A stretch of 64,000 bases of DNA from JBBDJB01 sp040880125 (GCA_040880125.1 JBBDJB010000056.1:124001-188000); one strand, 5' to 3'; shown: positions 8,362-17,402, counted from the first letter of the stretch. Program-made: numbers and translations. The notes: generated by a model from the letters alone, not told the origin.

Positions 8362-9714
8362 TTATTCGCTCAGCAGCTTCTCCATCGCCGCCATCAGCAC
8401 GCCTTCCACTTGCGGCGCTACGCGCGACGCCAGGTCGCTCGTCTCGTAACCGCCCTGGCTGTAGGCGATCTCGGTGCCGATGTAGCCCGGTGCGTAGTCG
8501 CCATACGCCGCCATCGCCACGAACAGATCGGGCCGCATCTTCTGCGCGGCAAGCTGATATTCGACGAACAACTCGCCCGGCATGTGCAGCACCCGGGCGC
8601 TGTTCATCGCCAGGCACGCGATGTCGATCGTGTCGCCCGCCCGGCAGCGCCGCAGCCACACCAGGTGCTTGGCAGCCGAGTAGCGTTCGGACGGACTCGT
8701 TGACTCGTCCGCCAGCGTCTTCATCAAGGCCTCTTCATCCAGATGCTCGGCCACCGGCAGCGCGACCGGCTCGACCGTCCAGCGAATGTCATCCGCGGTG
8801 AGCGGCTGCCGCTTCACGCTCTCCCACGCCTTTCGCATGCCGGCCGCCACGCGGTCGGCCAGTACCTGCCGGTTCTCCGGCGCGCCGTCGTTCCACTTGC
8901 CGGCCCCGATGTTCCCGCCGGCTCCGTTGAAATGAACATGGGGCACGCCGGTCTCCTTCTCTCTGGCATTACGGGCCATGCCGGGAAAGTCAGGGTTCGC
9001 CAGTCCGGTGCGGTAATAGCTCTGAGGGTGCGTCGCGTAGTACGTCATCACGGCGACCGGCTCGTCGCCGTTGTAGAAGCCCACCAGCTTCAGCTCCGGG
9101 TCGATCGTGCCGGCCGGGAAGGCGCGGATCTCCGGATCCGCCGTGGCCGTATATCGCGTGTGCAGCACCTTTCCGTCGGGGCCGAGAATCCGTCGGTTCG
9201 AGGCGACCTTCTCGATCACGCCGCTGCCCAGCCCCAGATGCGTCACCGGTTTGGCATTGGCCACCGCCTTCTCGACGGCCGCTGCCGCCCGTACGAGTAC
9301 GTCGCGCGCGTGCACCGGATCAAAGCCCGCCCCCGGAATGCCATGCGGCTGCAACAGCTCTTCGGCCGCGAAGTCGCACCGCGGCGCGTCGTGCTGGTGC
9401 AGCGCGTGCACGACTACTCGATCCGGGTCGGTGCCCGCCGCGCTGGCCAGCCGCTCGCAAAACGCAGTCTGCCCGCCGCTGCTGATGCCGATCCAATCGA
9501 TCGCGCCCAGCACGATCGGCTTGCCCGCCCCCGCGATCACCACGCCTCGAAAACTCAGCGGCGACTGCACGGCATTGGTCGGATCGTACGCCAACGGGCT
9601 GCCCACCGGCGGCGAGGCATCGACGTCGAACGTGCCCACACGCAGCTCGTCGGCGCGGATCGGCGCGGCGACGGTGGCAACCGACAGGATTAGCAACAGG
9701 GCGAAGCGATTCAC
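8362..9714 (-). CDS. Secreted neutral/alkaline ceramidase-like hydrolase
   Basis: 450 residues with a signal peptide (MNRFALLLILSVATVAAPIRA). The body follows the neutral ceramidase N-domain pattern: an opening strand LRVGTFDVDASPPVG, VVVHALHQHDAP (metal-binding histidines), MTYYATHPQSY and FNGAGGNIGAGKWN, then a late EIAYSQGGYETS. In the family, zinc ligands and a serine attack the amide of ceramide; planctomycete members are many and their substrates untested. No second domain is seen. The upstream 285 bases contain repeats and the divergent padR promoter. Confidence 0.85.
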   Translation of the reverse strand: MNRFALLLILSVATVAAPIRADELRVGTFDVDASPPVGSPLAYDPTNAVQSPLSFRGVVIAGAGKPIVLGAIDWIGISSGGQTAFCERLASAAGTDPDRVVVHALHQHDAPRCDFAAEELLQPHGIPGAGFDPVHARDVLVRAAAAVEKAVANAKPVTHLGLGSGVIEKVASNRRILGPDGKVLHTRYTATADPEIRAFPAGTIDPELKLVGFYNGDEPVAVMTYYATHPQSYYRTGLANPDFPGMARNAREKETGVPHVHFNGAGGNIGAGKWNDGAPENRQVLADRVAAGMRKAWESVKRQPLTADDIRWTVEPVALPVAEHLDEEALMKTLADESTSPSERYSAAKHLVWLRRCRAGDTIDIACLAMNSARVLHMPGELFVEYQLAAQKMRPDLFVAMAAYGDYAPGYIGTEIAYSQGGYETSDLASRVAPQVEGVLMAAMEKLLSE

Positions 9715-9817
9715 GAGGGAACTCCTTGATGGAAATGCGTCCGTAGCGCGGCAGCCGCCCGAGTGTGCCTGCCGCCGGGGGTGATTATCGGGTAAGGCGG
9801 ATCGATGATCAAACTGC

Positions 9818-9893
9818 GCACCGACAGGAGTGTCTGTGCCACCTCTTACGCCCTCTCCCTCTGGGAGAGGGCCGGGGAGAGGGTTTCTTTAGA
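9818..9893. repeat. Two adjacent short repeats: family E (GGCACAGACA type) and family C (CCTCTCCC type)
   Basis: 9818-9840 carries GCACCGACAGGAGTGTCTGTGCC, an imperfect palindrome found again at 21433-21458 and 24353-24376. 9851-9891 carries GCCCTCTCCCTCTGGGAGAG followed by GGCCGGGGAGAGGG, a hairpin-forming repeat found again at 12571, 21392, 21485, 21650 and 24232. The two families occur next to each other in at least two places. Confidence 0.8.
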
Positions 9894-9920
9894 TCCGGCA
9901 CCAAACTTCCCACTTTCCGC

Positions 9921-9948
9921 TTGCATACCTCGCCACACCAGGTATAGT
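9921..9948 (+). promoter_or_regulatory. Candidate sigma-70 promoter of padR
   Basis: TTGCAT at 9921-9926 and TATAGT at 9943-9948 are spaced by 16 bases and lie about 50 bases upstream of the PadR start. The predicted transcription start falls inside the palindrome described next. Confidence 0.5.
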
Positions 9949-9969
9949 ATGCCTTGGCAGCCAAGGTAT
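9949..9969. promoter_or_regulatory. Palindromic operator, probably PadR autoregulation
   Basis: ATGCCTTGG-cag-CCAAGGTAT is a 21-base inverted repeat with one mismatched pair. It immediately follows the -10 box and ends 31 bases before the padR start. PadR regulators commonly repress their own operons from such sites; assigning this one is inference from position and symmetry. Confidence 0.6.
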
Positions 9970-9999
9970 CATGCTCGTTCTTCATCCAAGGAAGCCCCC

Positions 10000-10335
10000 G
10001 TGAATCCCGACTTTCTCCGTGCGGCCTTGGAGCCGGTCCTGCTGGAAACGATCGCCGGCGGGGCCAGCTACGGCTATGAAATCGCCCGGGCGGTCCACGA
10101 GGCCAGCGACGGAAAGCTGCTGGCTCAAGAGGGGACGCTCTACCCCGCCCTGCACCGGCTGGAAAAACAGGGCTTGCTCTCGGCCAAGTGGAAGCAATCG
10201 GCCGAGGGCCGCCGCCGCAAGCACTACACGCTGACCGCCACCGGCCGCAAACGATTGGCCGCACTGCGCACCCAGTGGCAGGAATTCGCCGCCAGCGTCA
10301 ATCAAATCCTGGGGCTCACCTTCCACTATGCCTGA
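10000..10335 (+). CDS. PadR-family winged-helix transcriptional regulator
   Basis: 111 residues from GTG at 10000, preceded by AAGGAAG at a good ribosome-site distance. The winged-helix core is intact: ETIAGGASYGYEIARAVHE, then EGTLYPALHRLEKQGLLSA and the wing RRRKHYTLTATG. The C-terminal helix is the short dimerisation type of PadR subfamily 2. It overlaps the downstream gene by 8 bases, so the two are co-translated. PadR genes paired with permease-prefix proteins usually control export or envelope functions. An operator-like palindrome and promoter sit just upstream. Confidence 0.93.
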   Translation: MNPDFLRAALEPVLLETIAGGASYGYEIARAVHEASDGKLLAQEGTLYPALHRLEKQGLLSAKWKQSAEGRRRKHYTLTATGRKRLAALRTQWQEFAASVNQILGLTFHYA

Positions 10336-11713
10336 CGAACGGGCGCGACCCGATTCTGATCGTTCACATTCGGCCGAACACCGGCAGTGGTACGCCGACA
10401 CGGTCGACGAGATGGCCGACCATCTGCGGCTGTCCGCCGAGGATGCCGCGCGTGCCGGCCGCGATGCAAATGAAGCCGAGCAGGAAGCATTGACTCGCTT
10501 TGGCTCGCCGACCCGGGCACTCGTCCACTGCTTCTGGATTCAATGGGGAGATCGCATCATGCAAAAGACACTCTCGGCCGTGCTGCTCACGGCCCTGACC
10601 GCCGCCGTGGTGGTGCTCGCCATTGTCGGTTGGCAAAGCCGCCAGACGCTGGCGACGCGCCTCAACTACGTCAGCGATCAGCTCGTCTCGCTGAACGAGT
10701 CGCAGCAGAAACTGCTGGAGCTGCAATCTCGCACGATGTCAAACACCGTCTCGATTTCGGGCCGGGCATACTTAGGAACGCCGGATAAACCGGTGGCAAA
10801 CCTGGAAGTGATGATCGTCGCGAACAACGACAGGCGATTACCGGACCCGGAAGTTGAGCCCGACGGCCAGCTCACCTTTTCGAGGTATCAGGTGCCGCAA
10901 ATGCCGCTATTCCACAGGGTCGTGACCACGGATGGGCAGGGCCACTACGACAGCGGGCCACTGGAGCCAGGGCTTTACCGTGTGCTGTTTGCACCCACGG
11001 ACGCCCAGGGTGAGCACCACGGAGAATATTGCTTCGTGTCTGATGTGCAAGAGCTCTACGAAAGCGGAAGCGCAGAACATCTCGACTTGAACGTCCTTCA
11101 ATTGACCAGCCGGGTTCGTATCCAATGGTCGCCGCAGTTACCGCCTCGTGAGCCGAAGACAGGCACTGTCGGGCCAACAGAATTGCCTCAGTTCAGCATT
11201 ACGGCGTCTCTTTCATATCCGTCAGACAAAGCACGGCAAATGGCCGCTCATTTTAACGGTCCTGCATTACCCCAACCAAACGGGGTGCTTGTTGGGCACT
11301 ATGGCTGGCCCTATGGCGACGACAACGTTTTCAACGCGGTCGTACCTGAAGCCCATTATATTGTTTTGTTTGCTGGAGGAATCACACGTCTTCCACAATC
11401 GCCAGTCAGAAGCGGCCTTGGACGCGTGGGCGGAATGGGCATGGGCGGCTTTGGCGGCATGGGCCTGGGCGGATTGGGAATGGGAGGGACGGAGACGCTG
11501 CCCGGTCTTCTCCAGCTCGAACCAACCATCGACGTTCCACCCTTCTCCTTTGTCGACGTCCTCGTCCACTGGCCGGGCCCGCCCGAGCCGCCGCTGGATG
11601 AAGTGAAGATCGGACAGGTCGCCGGCTGGACGGCCGAGGACTTTCGCATCGAAGTCAACACGATGGACATTGCCGACGCCCCGCCGGAGACGCCGGAGGA
11701 AGAAACCGAGTAA
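10328..11713 (+). CDS. Membrane protein with permease-prefix-like N-terminus and glycine-rich tail
   Basis: 461 residues. Residues 18-65 (WYADTVDEMADHL, then EAEQEALTRFGSP) resemble the permease prefix domain that precedes FtsX/MacB-type ABC permeases in PadR-controlled operons. Instead of a permease, one transmembrane segment (about 79-100) is followed by a coiled stretch, a carboxypeptidase-regulatory-like beta domain (about 140-220) and further beta-rich sequence. A glycine/methionine-rich run (GGMGMGGFGGMGLGG) lies near 355-380. The protein is probably anchored in the membrane with an external C-terminus. No ABC ATPase is next door. The function is unknown; co-translation with PadR suggests it belongs to the regulated response. 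Confidence 0.75.
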   Translation: MPDERARPDSDRSHSAEHRQWYADTVDEMADHLRLSAEDAARAGRDANEAEQEALTRFGSPTRALVHCFWIQWGDRIMQKTLSAVLLTALTAAVVVLAIVGWQSRQTLATRLNYVSDQLVSLNESQQKLLELQSRTMSNTVSISGRAYLGTPDKPVANLEVMIVANNDRRLPDPEVEPDGQLTFSRYQVPQMPLFHRVVTTDGQGHYDSGPLEPGLYRVLFAPTDAQGEHHGEYCFVSDVQELYESGSAEHLDLNVLQLTSRVRIQWSPQLPPREPKTGTVGPTELPQFSITASLSYPSDKARQMAAHFNGPALPQPNGVLVGHYGWPYGDDNVFNAVVPEAHYIVLFAGGITRLPQSPVRSGLGRVGGMGMGGFGGMGLGGLGMGGTETLPGLLQLEPTIDVPPFSFVDVLVHWPGPPEPPLDEVKIGQVAGWTAEDFRIEVNTMDIADAPPETPEEETE

Positions 11714-11715
11714 GC

Positions 11716-11925
11716 GGGTAGCACCGGTTGTCCCAACCGGTGCCGCACAGCGGCAAGAGGCGTCGCCTGACGCGTCACTCCACCCATCCAATGTGCACTC
11801 CCCCCAAATCCAAATGCACTTACCGGGTAGCACCGGTTGTCCCAACCGGTGTCGCGCAGCGGCAAGAGGCGTCGCCTGACGAGTCGCTCCAACCACCCGA
11901 TGTGCACTCCCCCAAATCCAATGCA
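11716..11925. repeat. Tandem duplication of a repeat unit of about 107 bases (family D, GTAGCACCGGTTG type)
   Basis: Two copies, about 11716-11821 and 11822-11925, are roughly 90% identical. Each starts GGGTAGCACCGGTTGTCCCA, continues with ACCGGTG, GCAGCGGCAAGAGGCGTCGC and CTGACG, and ends with text matching the 3' end of the RAYT fragment beside it (GTGCACTCCCCC and the complement of AAGTGCATTGGATTTG). CACCGGTTG-tccc-AACCGGTG-type hairpins form inside each copy. Confidence 0.85.
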
Positions 11926-12075
11926 CTTTCCGGAGACGCGGTGGAGTTCTTGGCTCAGGACTCCCAAGACGATTCGCTTCGGGTGATCCAAGTCGAGCAG
12001 GCGCCTCCGCCGTTGGCACGAGAACGTCACGAAAGGGGCGTAGAGCCGGTTATCGAAGATTCGGCGAGTCGTCAT
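11920..12075 (-). pseudogene. Truncated REP-associated tyrosine transposase (RAYT, Y1_Tnp) fragment
   Basis: The minus strand from ATG at 12075 reads MTTRRIFDNRLYAPFVTFSC, QRRRRLLDLDHPKRIVLGVL and SQELHRVSGKCIGF. This is the standard N-terminus of planctomycete RAYT proteins (YAxFVTFSCYRRRxLLD, then xxCVGFVVMPDHVHA). The frame leaves the family right after CIGF, so the HUH histidines and the catalytic tyrosine are missing. The remnant is about 52 of roughly 180-200 codons. It abuts family-D repeats, as expected if this RAYT once moved them. It cannot be active. Confidence 0.8.
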
Positions 12076-12131
12076 GCCGGGCAGGGTCGCTCAGCGACGA
12101 GTGAATTGCAAGCGTCCGGGTGATTCGCAGC

Positions 12132-12188
12132 CGGTGCCGAGGCCTCTTGCCGCTGCGCGGTACCGGTTGAAGACAACCGGTGCTACCC
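12132..12188. repeat. Third family-D repeat copy, inverted
   Basis: Read on the minus strand this is GGGTAGCACCGGTTGTCTTC, AACCGGTACC, GCGCAGCGGCAAGAGGC, matching the two direct copies at 11716-11925 but in the opposite orientation. The copies therefore bracket the RAYT fragment. Confidence 0.8.
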
Positions 12189-12425
12189 GCCCCCAAGGCG
12201 CCTTTGCTTGCTTTTGGCGCGCCGGCCGGTTAAACATCGACGTTAACCCTGTGCGAAGTGCCGCAAATGGGCTTCTCTCGCGGCACCCGACGCATCCAGC
12301 AGGGTTTATCTCACGTGCGCGGCTTTCCCGCGGGCGGCCCAGCAAGGATACTGATAGGCACGAAAACTCGGGCGATCCGCAACCGCCGGCCACGCAAAAC
12401 AGGCGAAATACACGAGGACGAATCG

Positions 12426-15400
12426 ATGCGCAGCAGGCAGCTTCCAACCGCAGTGGCCTGGGCCGTCCCAGCGGCCGTGATCGGGGCGATGCTTTGGATC
12501 GGTGCGGCCAGCCGGGCCGAACCACCGGTGGGGGGTGGATTGCGAGAAGTACCCTCGCAAGTGATTCAAAAGACCCTCTCCCCGGCCCTCTCCCTGGAAG
12601 GGAGAGGGAGTAGTGAGGGCGGCCTCTCCCTAGCAGGGAGAGGGAGTAAGGCGGCGACGCCGCAAGACACCGCAGATCACACCGAGCAGGCGCCGTATCA
12701 GCGGCGCGGTGGCCGAGGGGGGGGCGGCGTTTATAAGGCCCGTATCGCGCCGCAATGGGCCGAGGATAGCTCGCACTTCTGGTATCGCAACGATCTGCGC
12801 GAAGGCGGGCGGGAGTTCATTCTCGTCCGGCCGGAGGAAGGTTCACGAGAAAAGGCGTTCGACCACGAGCGGCTGGCCGCGGCGCTGCGCGAGCAGGACG
12901 TCGAAGACGCTCAGGCGGAGCGGCTGCCGATCGATGATCTGGCGTTCGACCTTTCGGAAGGCACGCTCACCTTCGCCGCCGGCGATAAGCGCTGGCAGTG
13001 CAAGTTGGAGTCGTACGAGCTGTCGGCCATCGAAGAGCCTGCTGACAACGGCGACGATCAACCGTCCACGTTGCTCAGTGATGTGCCCCGCGCCAGTAGT
13101 CGCACGGGCGCGGAGACGAATCTCACGTTTGAAAACCGCACCGACGGCCCGGTGGAAATCTTCTGGCTCGATACGAGTGGCGAGCGGCAGAGCTACGGTC
13201 AGGTTGCGCCGGGTCAGCGGCGCGAGCAGCACACCTATGCCGGCCACGCCTGGGAAGTCCGCAACGGCGATGGCCGCACGCTGGCCTTTTTCGAGGCCGA
13301 AGAAGGCGACGCCGTAGCCACCATCACCGGCGAGCCGGGCCAGCGTCCGCAAAGCCGCCGCGGGGCACGCCGCGGTGCGCGCGGCCAGCGTGGTCAGCGC
13401 GGGTCCCGTGGTACTTCGCCGGACGGCCAGTGGACCGCCGAGGTGCAAGGCGACAGTGTCACCATCCGCGCCACCGAGGAAGGGGGCGAAGTATTTGAGC
13501 TGAGGGAGGACGGCGAGGAAGGGTTGTCTTACGAGATGCTTCAGTGGTCGCCCGACTCGAAAACGCTGGTTGTATTTCGCGTCGAGCCCGGCGACCGACA
13601 CGAAGTGCACCTGATCGAGTCGTCGCCCGAGGAAGGCGGCCGGGCGCAATTGCGTTCGCGCCCCTACGCGCTGCCGGGCGACAAGTTCAGTTCCTACGAG
13701 CTGAACCTGTTCCGCATTGACGACCGCCAGCTAATCAAGCCCGACGTGGAGCGGATCGACTTCGGCCGGCCGCGCATCCGCTGGAACGACGAGGGCGACG
13801 CCTTCACCTATGAAAAGGTCGACCGCGGGCATCAGCGCTTTCGTCTGATTGAGGTCGACGCCGCCTCGGGCGAGGCGCGTAACCTCATCGATGAGCGGAC
13901 CGAGACGTTCATCTGGACGGCCCATACCGAAAACGTCGAGTTGGACATGGTCAACTGGCTCGAAGAATCGGACGAGATCGCCTACGTCTCGGAGCGTGAC
14001 GGCTGGCGGCATCTTTACCTGGTCGACGCGAACGAAGGCGGCATCAAACACCAGATCACCCAGGGCGACTGGGTAGTCCGCGGCATCGACCGCATTGACG
14101 AGGAAAACCGCCAGATTTGGTTCCGGGCCAGCGGCCGCAGCGCCGACCAAGACCCGTATCTGATTCACTATTACCGCATCAACTTCGACGGCAACGATCT
14201 GGTCGCGCTGACCGAAGGCAACGGGCAGCACACCATCGACTATTCGCCCGACCGCCGATACATCGTCGACACGTACTCCCGCGTGGACATGCCACCGGTA
14301 CACGAGCTGCGCCGCGCCTCCGACGGCAGTCTCGTCTATGAACTGGAAAAGGCCGATATCACCGAGCTGGAAGAATCCGGCTGGGAAGCGCCGGAGGTGT
14401 TCACCGCCAAGGGACGCGACGGCCAGACCGACATCTGGGGCATCATAGCGCGCCCGCGCGAGCTCGACCCGAACCAGAAGTATCCGGTAATCGAATACAT
14501 CTACGCCGGGCCGCAGGGCTCGTACGTGCCCAAGACGTTCAGCGCCACGCGCAGGTTCTCCTCACTGACCGACCTGGGCTTCATCGTCGTGCAGTGTGAC
14601 GGCATGGGCACGGCCAACCGCTCCAAGGCGTTTCACGACGTTTGCTGGCAAGACCTCAAGGATGCCGGCCTGCCGGACCGCATCCTCTGGCACCAGGCGA
14701 TCGCCGAGCAGTACCCGTATTACGACCTGGAGCGCGTCGGCATCTACGGCACGTCGGCCGGTGGGCAGAACTCCACCGGCGCGGTGCTGTTCCATCCGGA
14801 GTTTTACAAGGCGGCGGTCTCCGCCTGCGGCTGCCACGACAACCGCATGGACAAGGCCTCGTGGAACGAGCAGTGGATGGGCTACCCCGTCGGGCCGCAT
14901 TACGCGGAGTGCTCGAACATCGACAACGCCCACCGCCTGCAAGGCGATCTGATGCTGATCGTCGGCGAGATGGATTCGAACGTCCCGCCGGAATCGACCA
15001 TCCGCCTGGCCGACGCCCTGATCGACGCCGGCAAGGACTTCGATCTTGTGTACGTGCCGGGCGCCGGTCACGGCATGGGCGGATCGTACGGTCAGCGGCG
15101 GATGGAAGACTTCTTCGTGCTGCACCTACTTGGCGAAGAACCCCCGAACCGCAACGCACCGGATACTCGCACACTGGCCGCCGCGGACGGAACCGACGAA
15201 GAGGAGACAGAAGATACAGAAGAGAACGACGCCGAAGAGGATGACGCCGAAACTTCCGATGACCAGCGCGACGTCGCCACGCGCCCGATCGACTTGACGT
15301 CGATTGACGATTCCACCACCGAAGTGGACGTGATCGCCCGCCGGTACGCCACCGATCGCGAGAGCCTAGAGCGGTTTTACAACATCCCGGAGTCGCCCAC

Positions 15401-17402
15401 GCGACAGGTTCGGATGCGCAAGTTCTACGACGACTGGCTGTCCGAACTAGCGACGATCGACGAGGAGAATCTGAGCGACGACGCGCGTAGCGAACTAGTC
15501 GAACTCAAGGAGGACCTCTACGGCCGGCTCGATTCGATCCGCCGGACAGCCGAGGCGCAAGCGCAGATCAGCGACCTGGTCACCTTCGCTCCGGCAATCG
15601 TCCAGCTTTCCGAGGCGCGGCAAAAGATCGAGCCGTGCGAGCCGCGCGAGGTGGCCGGCTCGCTGCACGAGCTTTCCGATCATATCGCCCGCCTGCGCGA
15701 GGACGTGGAGGCGAAGGTCGAGTCGGGCGAGATGTCCGAAAGCGGCTGGAGCCAGGAGCAACTGGCGCGGGCGACGGAGACCTCCATCAGCATGCGCTCG
15801 GTGCTCAAGGAATGGTACGACTTTTACAACGGCTACGACCCGCTGTTCACCTGGTGGGTGCGCACGCCGTACGAAGCGGCCGACAAAGAACTGGAAGAGT
15901 ATGTCGCCCTGCTAGAGGAGCAGTCGAAGACCGACGAGGAAGTGGACGAACAGGACGATTCGGAAGCGGCCTCGTCCAGTGCTTCTGGCGCGTCGAGTGA
16001 TGAAAACGACGCCGCACCCGAGGGCGACGTCCCGGACGTCCGCCGCCTGTTGGCACAGCCGCGCGGCGTGATGCCGGCAGTCATCGCCGAGTACTCGGCC
16101 GAGCAGCGGCGGATGCGCGGCAATCGCCGTGGGCGCCGCTCGCAACAGTCCGAGAATAACGAGAACAGTGAAAACTCGCGCGAGCGCCGCGCCGAGCGAC
16201 TTAACGCCTGGCTCGCCGCGCTGGAGAAGCTCGACTTCGACAGCTTCGACCAGAGCGATCGGGTGGACTACCTGCTCTTCAAGAATCATCTTGAGTTGCA
16301 GCGTCTGCGGCTGGCCAATCAACCTTCCGGGCGAGGGCAGCGCGGCACCGTGCAGGACGAAAGCGGCATCCGCGGTCGGCCGATCGGGCGCGAAGCCCTG
16401 ATCACCGAATTGCGGCACGAGATGATCCCCTACACGCCCGAGGAACTGATCGAGATCGCCGAGCAAGAATACGCCTGGTGCCGGGCCGAACTGCTCAAGG
16501 CCTCCCGCGAGATGGGGCTGGGCGACGACTGGCGCGCCGCGGTCGAGAAGGTCAAACGCATGCACGTCGAGCCCGGCAAACAGCCGGCACTGATCCGCGA
16601 GCTCGCCCAGGAGGCCGTCGACTACCTCAAAGAGCACGACCTGATCAGCGTTCCGCCGGTGGCGGACGAGACGTGGCGGATGCGGATGATGTCGCCGCAG
16701 CGGCAGTTGGTCAATCCATTTTTCACCGGCGGCGAGGTGATCAGCGTCTCGTTCCCGACCGATTCGATGTCGCACGATGCGAAGCTGCAGAGCATGCTCG
16801 GCAACAACGTTCCCTTCGCCCGGGCAACGGTCCACCATGAGTTGATCCCCGGCCATCACCTGCAAGGCTACATGACCGGCCGCTACCAGACGCACCGCCG
16901 GCTGTTCTCCACGCCGTTCTGGGGCGAAGGCTGGGCGCTTTACTGGGAGATGCTGCTGTACGAGCGGGGCTTCCCGCAGACGCCGGAGGACCGCATCGGC
17001 TTTCTCGTCTGGCGGTCGCACCGCTGCGCGCGGATTGCCTTCTCGCTCGGCTTCCACCTGGGCCAGATGTCGCCGCAGGAGTGTGTCGACTACCTGGTCG
17101 ACCGCGTCGGCTTCGAGCGCTACAACGCCGAGGCCGAGGTGCGCCGCTCCTTCGAGGGCAGCTACATACCGCTTTACCAGGCGGCCTACATGCTGGGCGG
17201 CCTGCAGTTCCGCGAGCTGCACCGCTCGCTGGTCGGCTCCGGCCAGATGACCGACCGCCAGTTCCACGACGCGGTGCTCCGCGAGAACAGCATCCCCGTC
17301 GAGATGGTCCGGGCGATCCTCACCGAGCAGCCACTCTCGCGCGATTTCACGACCAGTTGGCGGTTCTACGAGCAGCAGCCGGCCGAAGCGGCGCCGCAGT
17401 AA
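12426..17402 (+). CDS. Secreted fusion: S9 (DPP-IV-type) prolyl peptidase plus DUF885 peptidase
   Basis: 1658 residues from ATG at 12426, with GAGGA nine bases upstream. A signal peptide spans about 1-34 (ending near ASRAEPP). Residues 48-75 are translated family-C repeats. About 95-650 is a DPP-IV-like N-terminal region with a VHEL...E block. About 650-910 is the S9 catalytic domain: Ser777 in GTSAGG, Asp850 in EMDSNVPPE and His882 in GAGHGMGG, with spacings (73 and 32) close to those of DPP-IV. After an acidic linker, about 960-1650 is a DUF885 domain with HHELIPGHH at 1470-1477 and EGWALYWE, the putative zinc-peptidase motif. Both active sites look intact. The two families are normally separate proteins. 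A peptide-degrading role outside the cytoplasm is inferred. Confidence 0.88.
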   Translation: MRSRQLPTAVAWAVPAAVIGAMLWIGAASRAEPPVGGGLREVPSQVIQKTLSPALSLEGRGSSEGGLSLAGRGSKAATPQDTADHTEQAPYQRRGGRGGGGVYKARIAPQWAEDSSHFWYRNDLREGGREFILVRPEEGSREKAFDHERLAAALREQDVEDAQAERLPIDDLAFDLSEGTLTFAAGDKRWQCKLESYELSAIEEPADNGDDQPSTLLSDVPRASSRTGAETNLTFENRTDGPVEIFWLDTSGERQSYGQVAPGQRREQHTYAGHAWEVRNGDGRTLAFFEAEEGDAVATITGEPGQRPQSRRGARRGARGQRGQRGSRGTSPDGQWTAEVQGDSVTIRATEEGGEVFELREDGEEGLSYEMLQWSPDSKTLVVFRVEPGDRHEVHLIESSPEEGGRAQLRSRPYALPGDKFSSYELNLFRIDDRQLIKPDVERIDFGRPRIRWNDEGDAFTYEKVDRGHQRFRLIEVDAASGEARNLIDERTETFIWTAHTENVELDMVNWLEESDEIAYVSERDGWRHLYLVDANEGGIKHQITQGDWVVRGIDRIDEENRQIWFRASGRSADQDPYLIHYYRINFDGNDLVALTEGNGQHTIDYSPDRRYIVDTYSRVDMPPVHELRRASDGSLVYELEKADITELEESGWEAPEVFTAKGRDGQTDIWGIIARPRELDPNQKYPVIEYIYAGPQGSYVPKTFSATRRFSSLTDLGFIVVQCDGMGTANRSKAFHDVCWQDLKDAGLPDRILWHQAIAEQYPYYDLERVGIYGTSAGGQNSTGAVLFHPEFYKAAVSACGCHDNRMDKASWNEQWMGYPVGPHYAECSNIDNAHRLQGDLMLIVGEMDSNVPPESTIRLADALIDAGKDFDLVYVPGAGHGMGGSYGQRRMEDFFVLHLLGEEPPNRNAPDTRTLAAADGTDEEETEDTEENDAEEDDAETSDDQRDVATRPIDLTSIDDSTTEVDVIARRYATDRESLERFYNIPESPTRQVRMRKFYDDWLSELATIDEENLSDDARSELVELKEDLYGRLDSIRRTAEAQAQISDLVTFAPAIVQLSEARQKIEPCEPREVAGSLHELSDHIARLREDVEAKVESGEMSESGWSQEQLARATETSISMRSVLKEWYDFYNGYDPLFTWWVRTPYEAADKELEEYVALLEEQSKTDEEVDEQDDSEAASSSASGASSDENDAAPEGDVPDVRRLLAQPRGVMPAVIAEYSAEQRRMRGNRRGRRSQQSENNENSENSRERRAERLNAWLAALEKLDFDSFDQSDRVDYLLFKNHLELQRLRLANQPSGRGQRGTVQDESGIRGRPIGREALITELRHEMIPYTPEELIEIAEQEYAWCRAELLKASREMGLGDDWRAAVEKVKRMHVEPGKQPALIRELAQEAVDYLKEHDLISVPPVADETWRMRMMSPQRQLVNPFFTGGEVISVSFPTDSMSHDAKLQSMLGNNVPFARATVHHELIPGHHLQGYMTGRYQTHRRLFSTPFWGEGWALYWEMLLYERGFPQTPEDRIGFLVWRSHRCARIAFSLGFHLGQMSPQECVDYLVDRVGFERYNAEAEVRRSFEGSYIPLYQAAYMLGGLQFRELHRSLVGSGQMTDRQFHDAVLRENSIPVEMVRAILTEQPLSRDFTTSWRFYEQQPAEAAPQ
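12571..12646. repeat. Two tandem family-C repeats inside a coding region
   Basis: CCTCTCCCCGGCCCTCTCCC and GGAAGGGAGAGGGAG are followed by CCTCTCCCTAGCAGGGAGAG. The text is in frame with the 12426 gene and is translated as LSPALSLEGRGSSEGGLSLA and GRGS, just behind the signal peptide. Confidence 0.85.

Noticed and set aside
11716..11925. Tandem family-D units considered as a CRISPR array
   Set aside because: Only two units, both alike over the whole length with no unique spacers, and they carry transposase-derived DNA.
11267..12019. Minus-strand 250-codon frame across the family-D repeats
   Set aside because: It is a repetitive translation of repeats and antisense to the permease-prefix gene; only the RAYT part in another frame is real homology.
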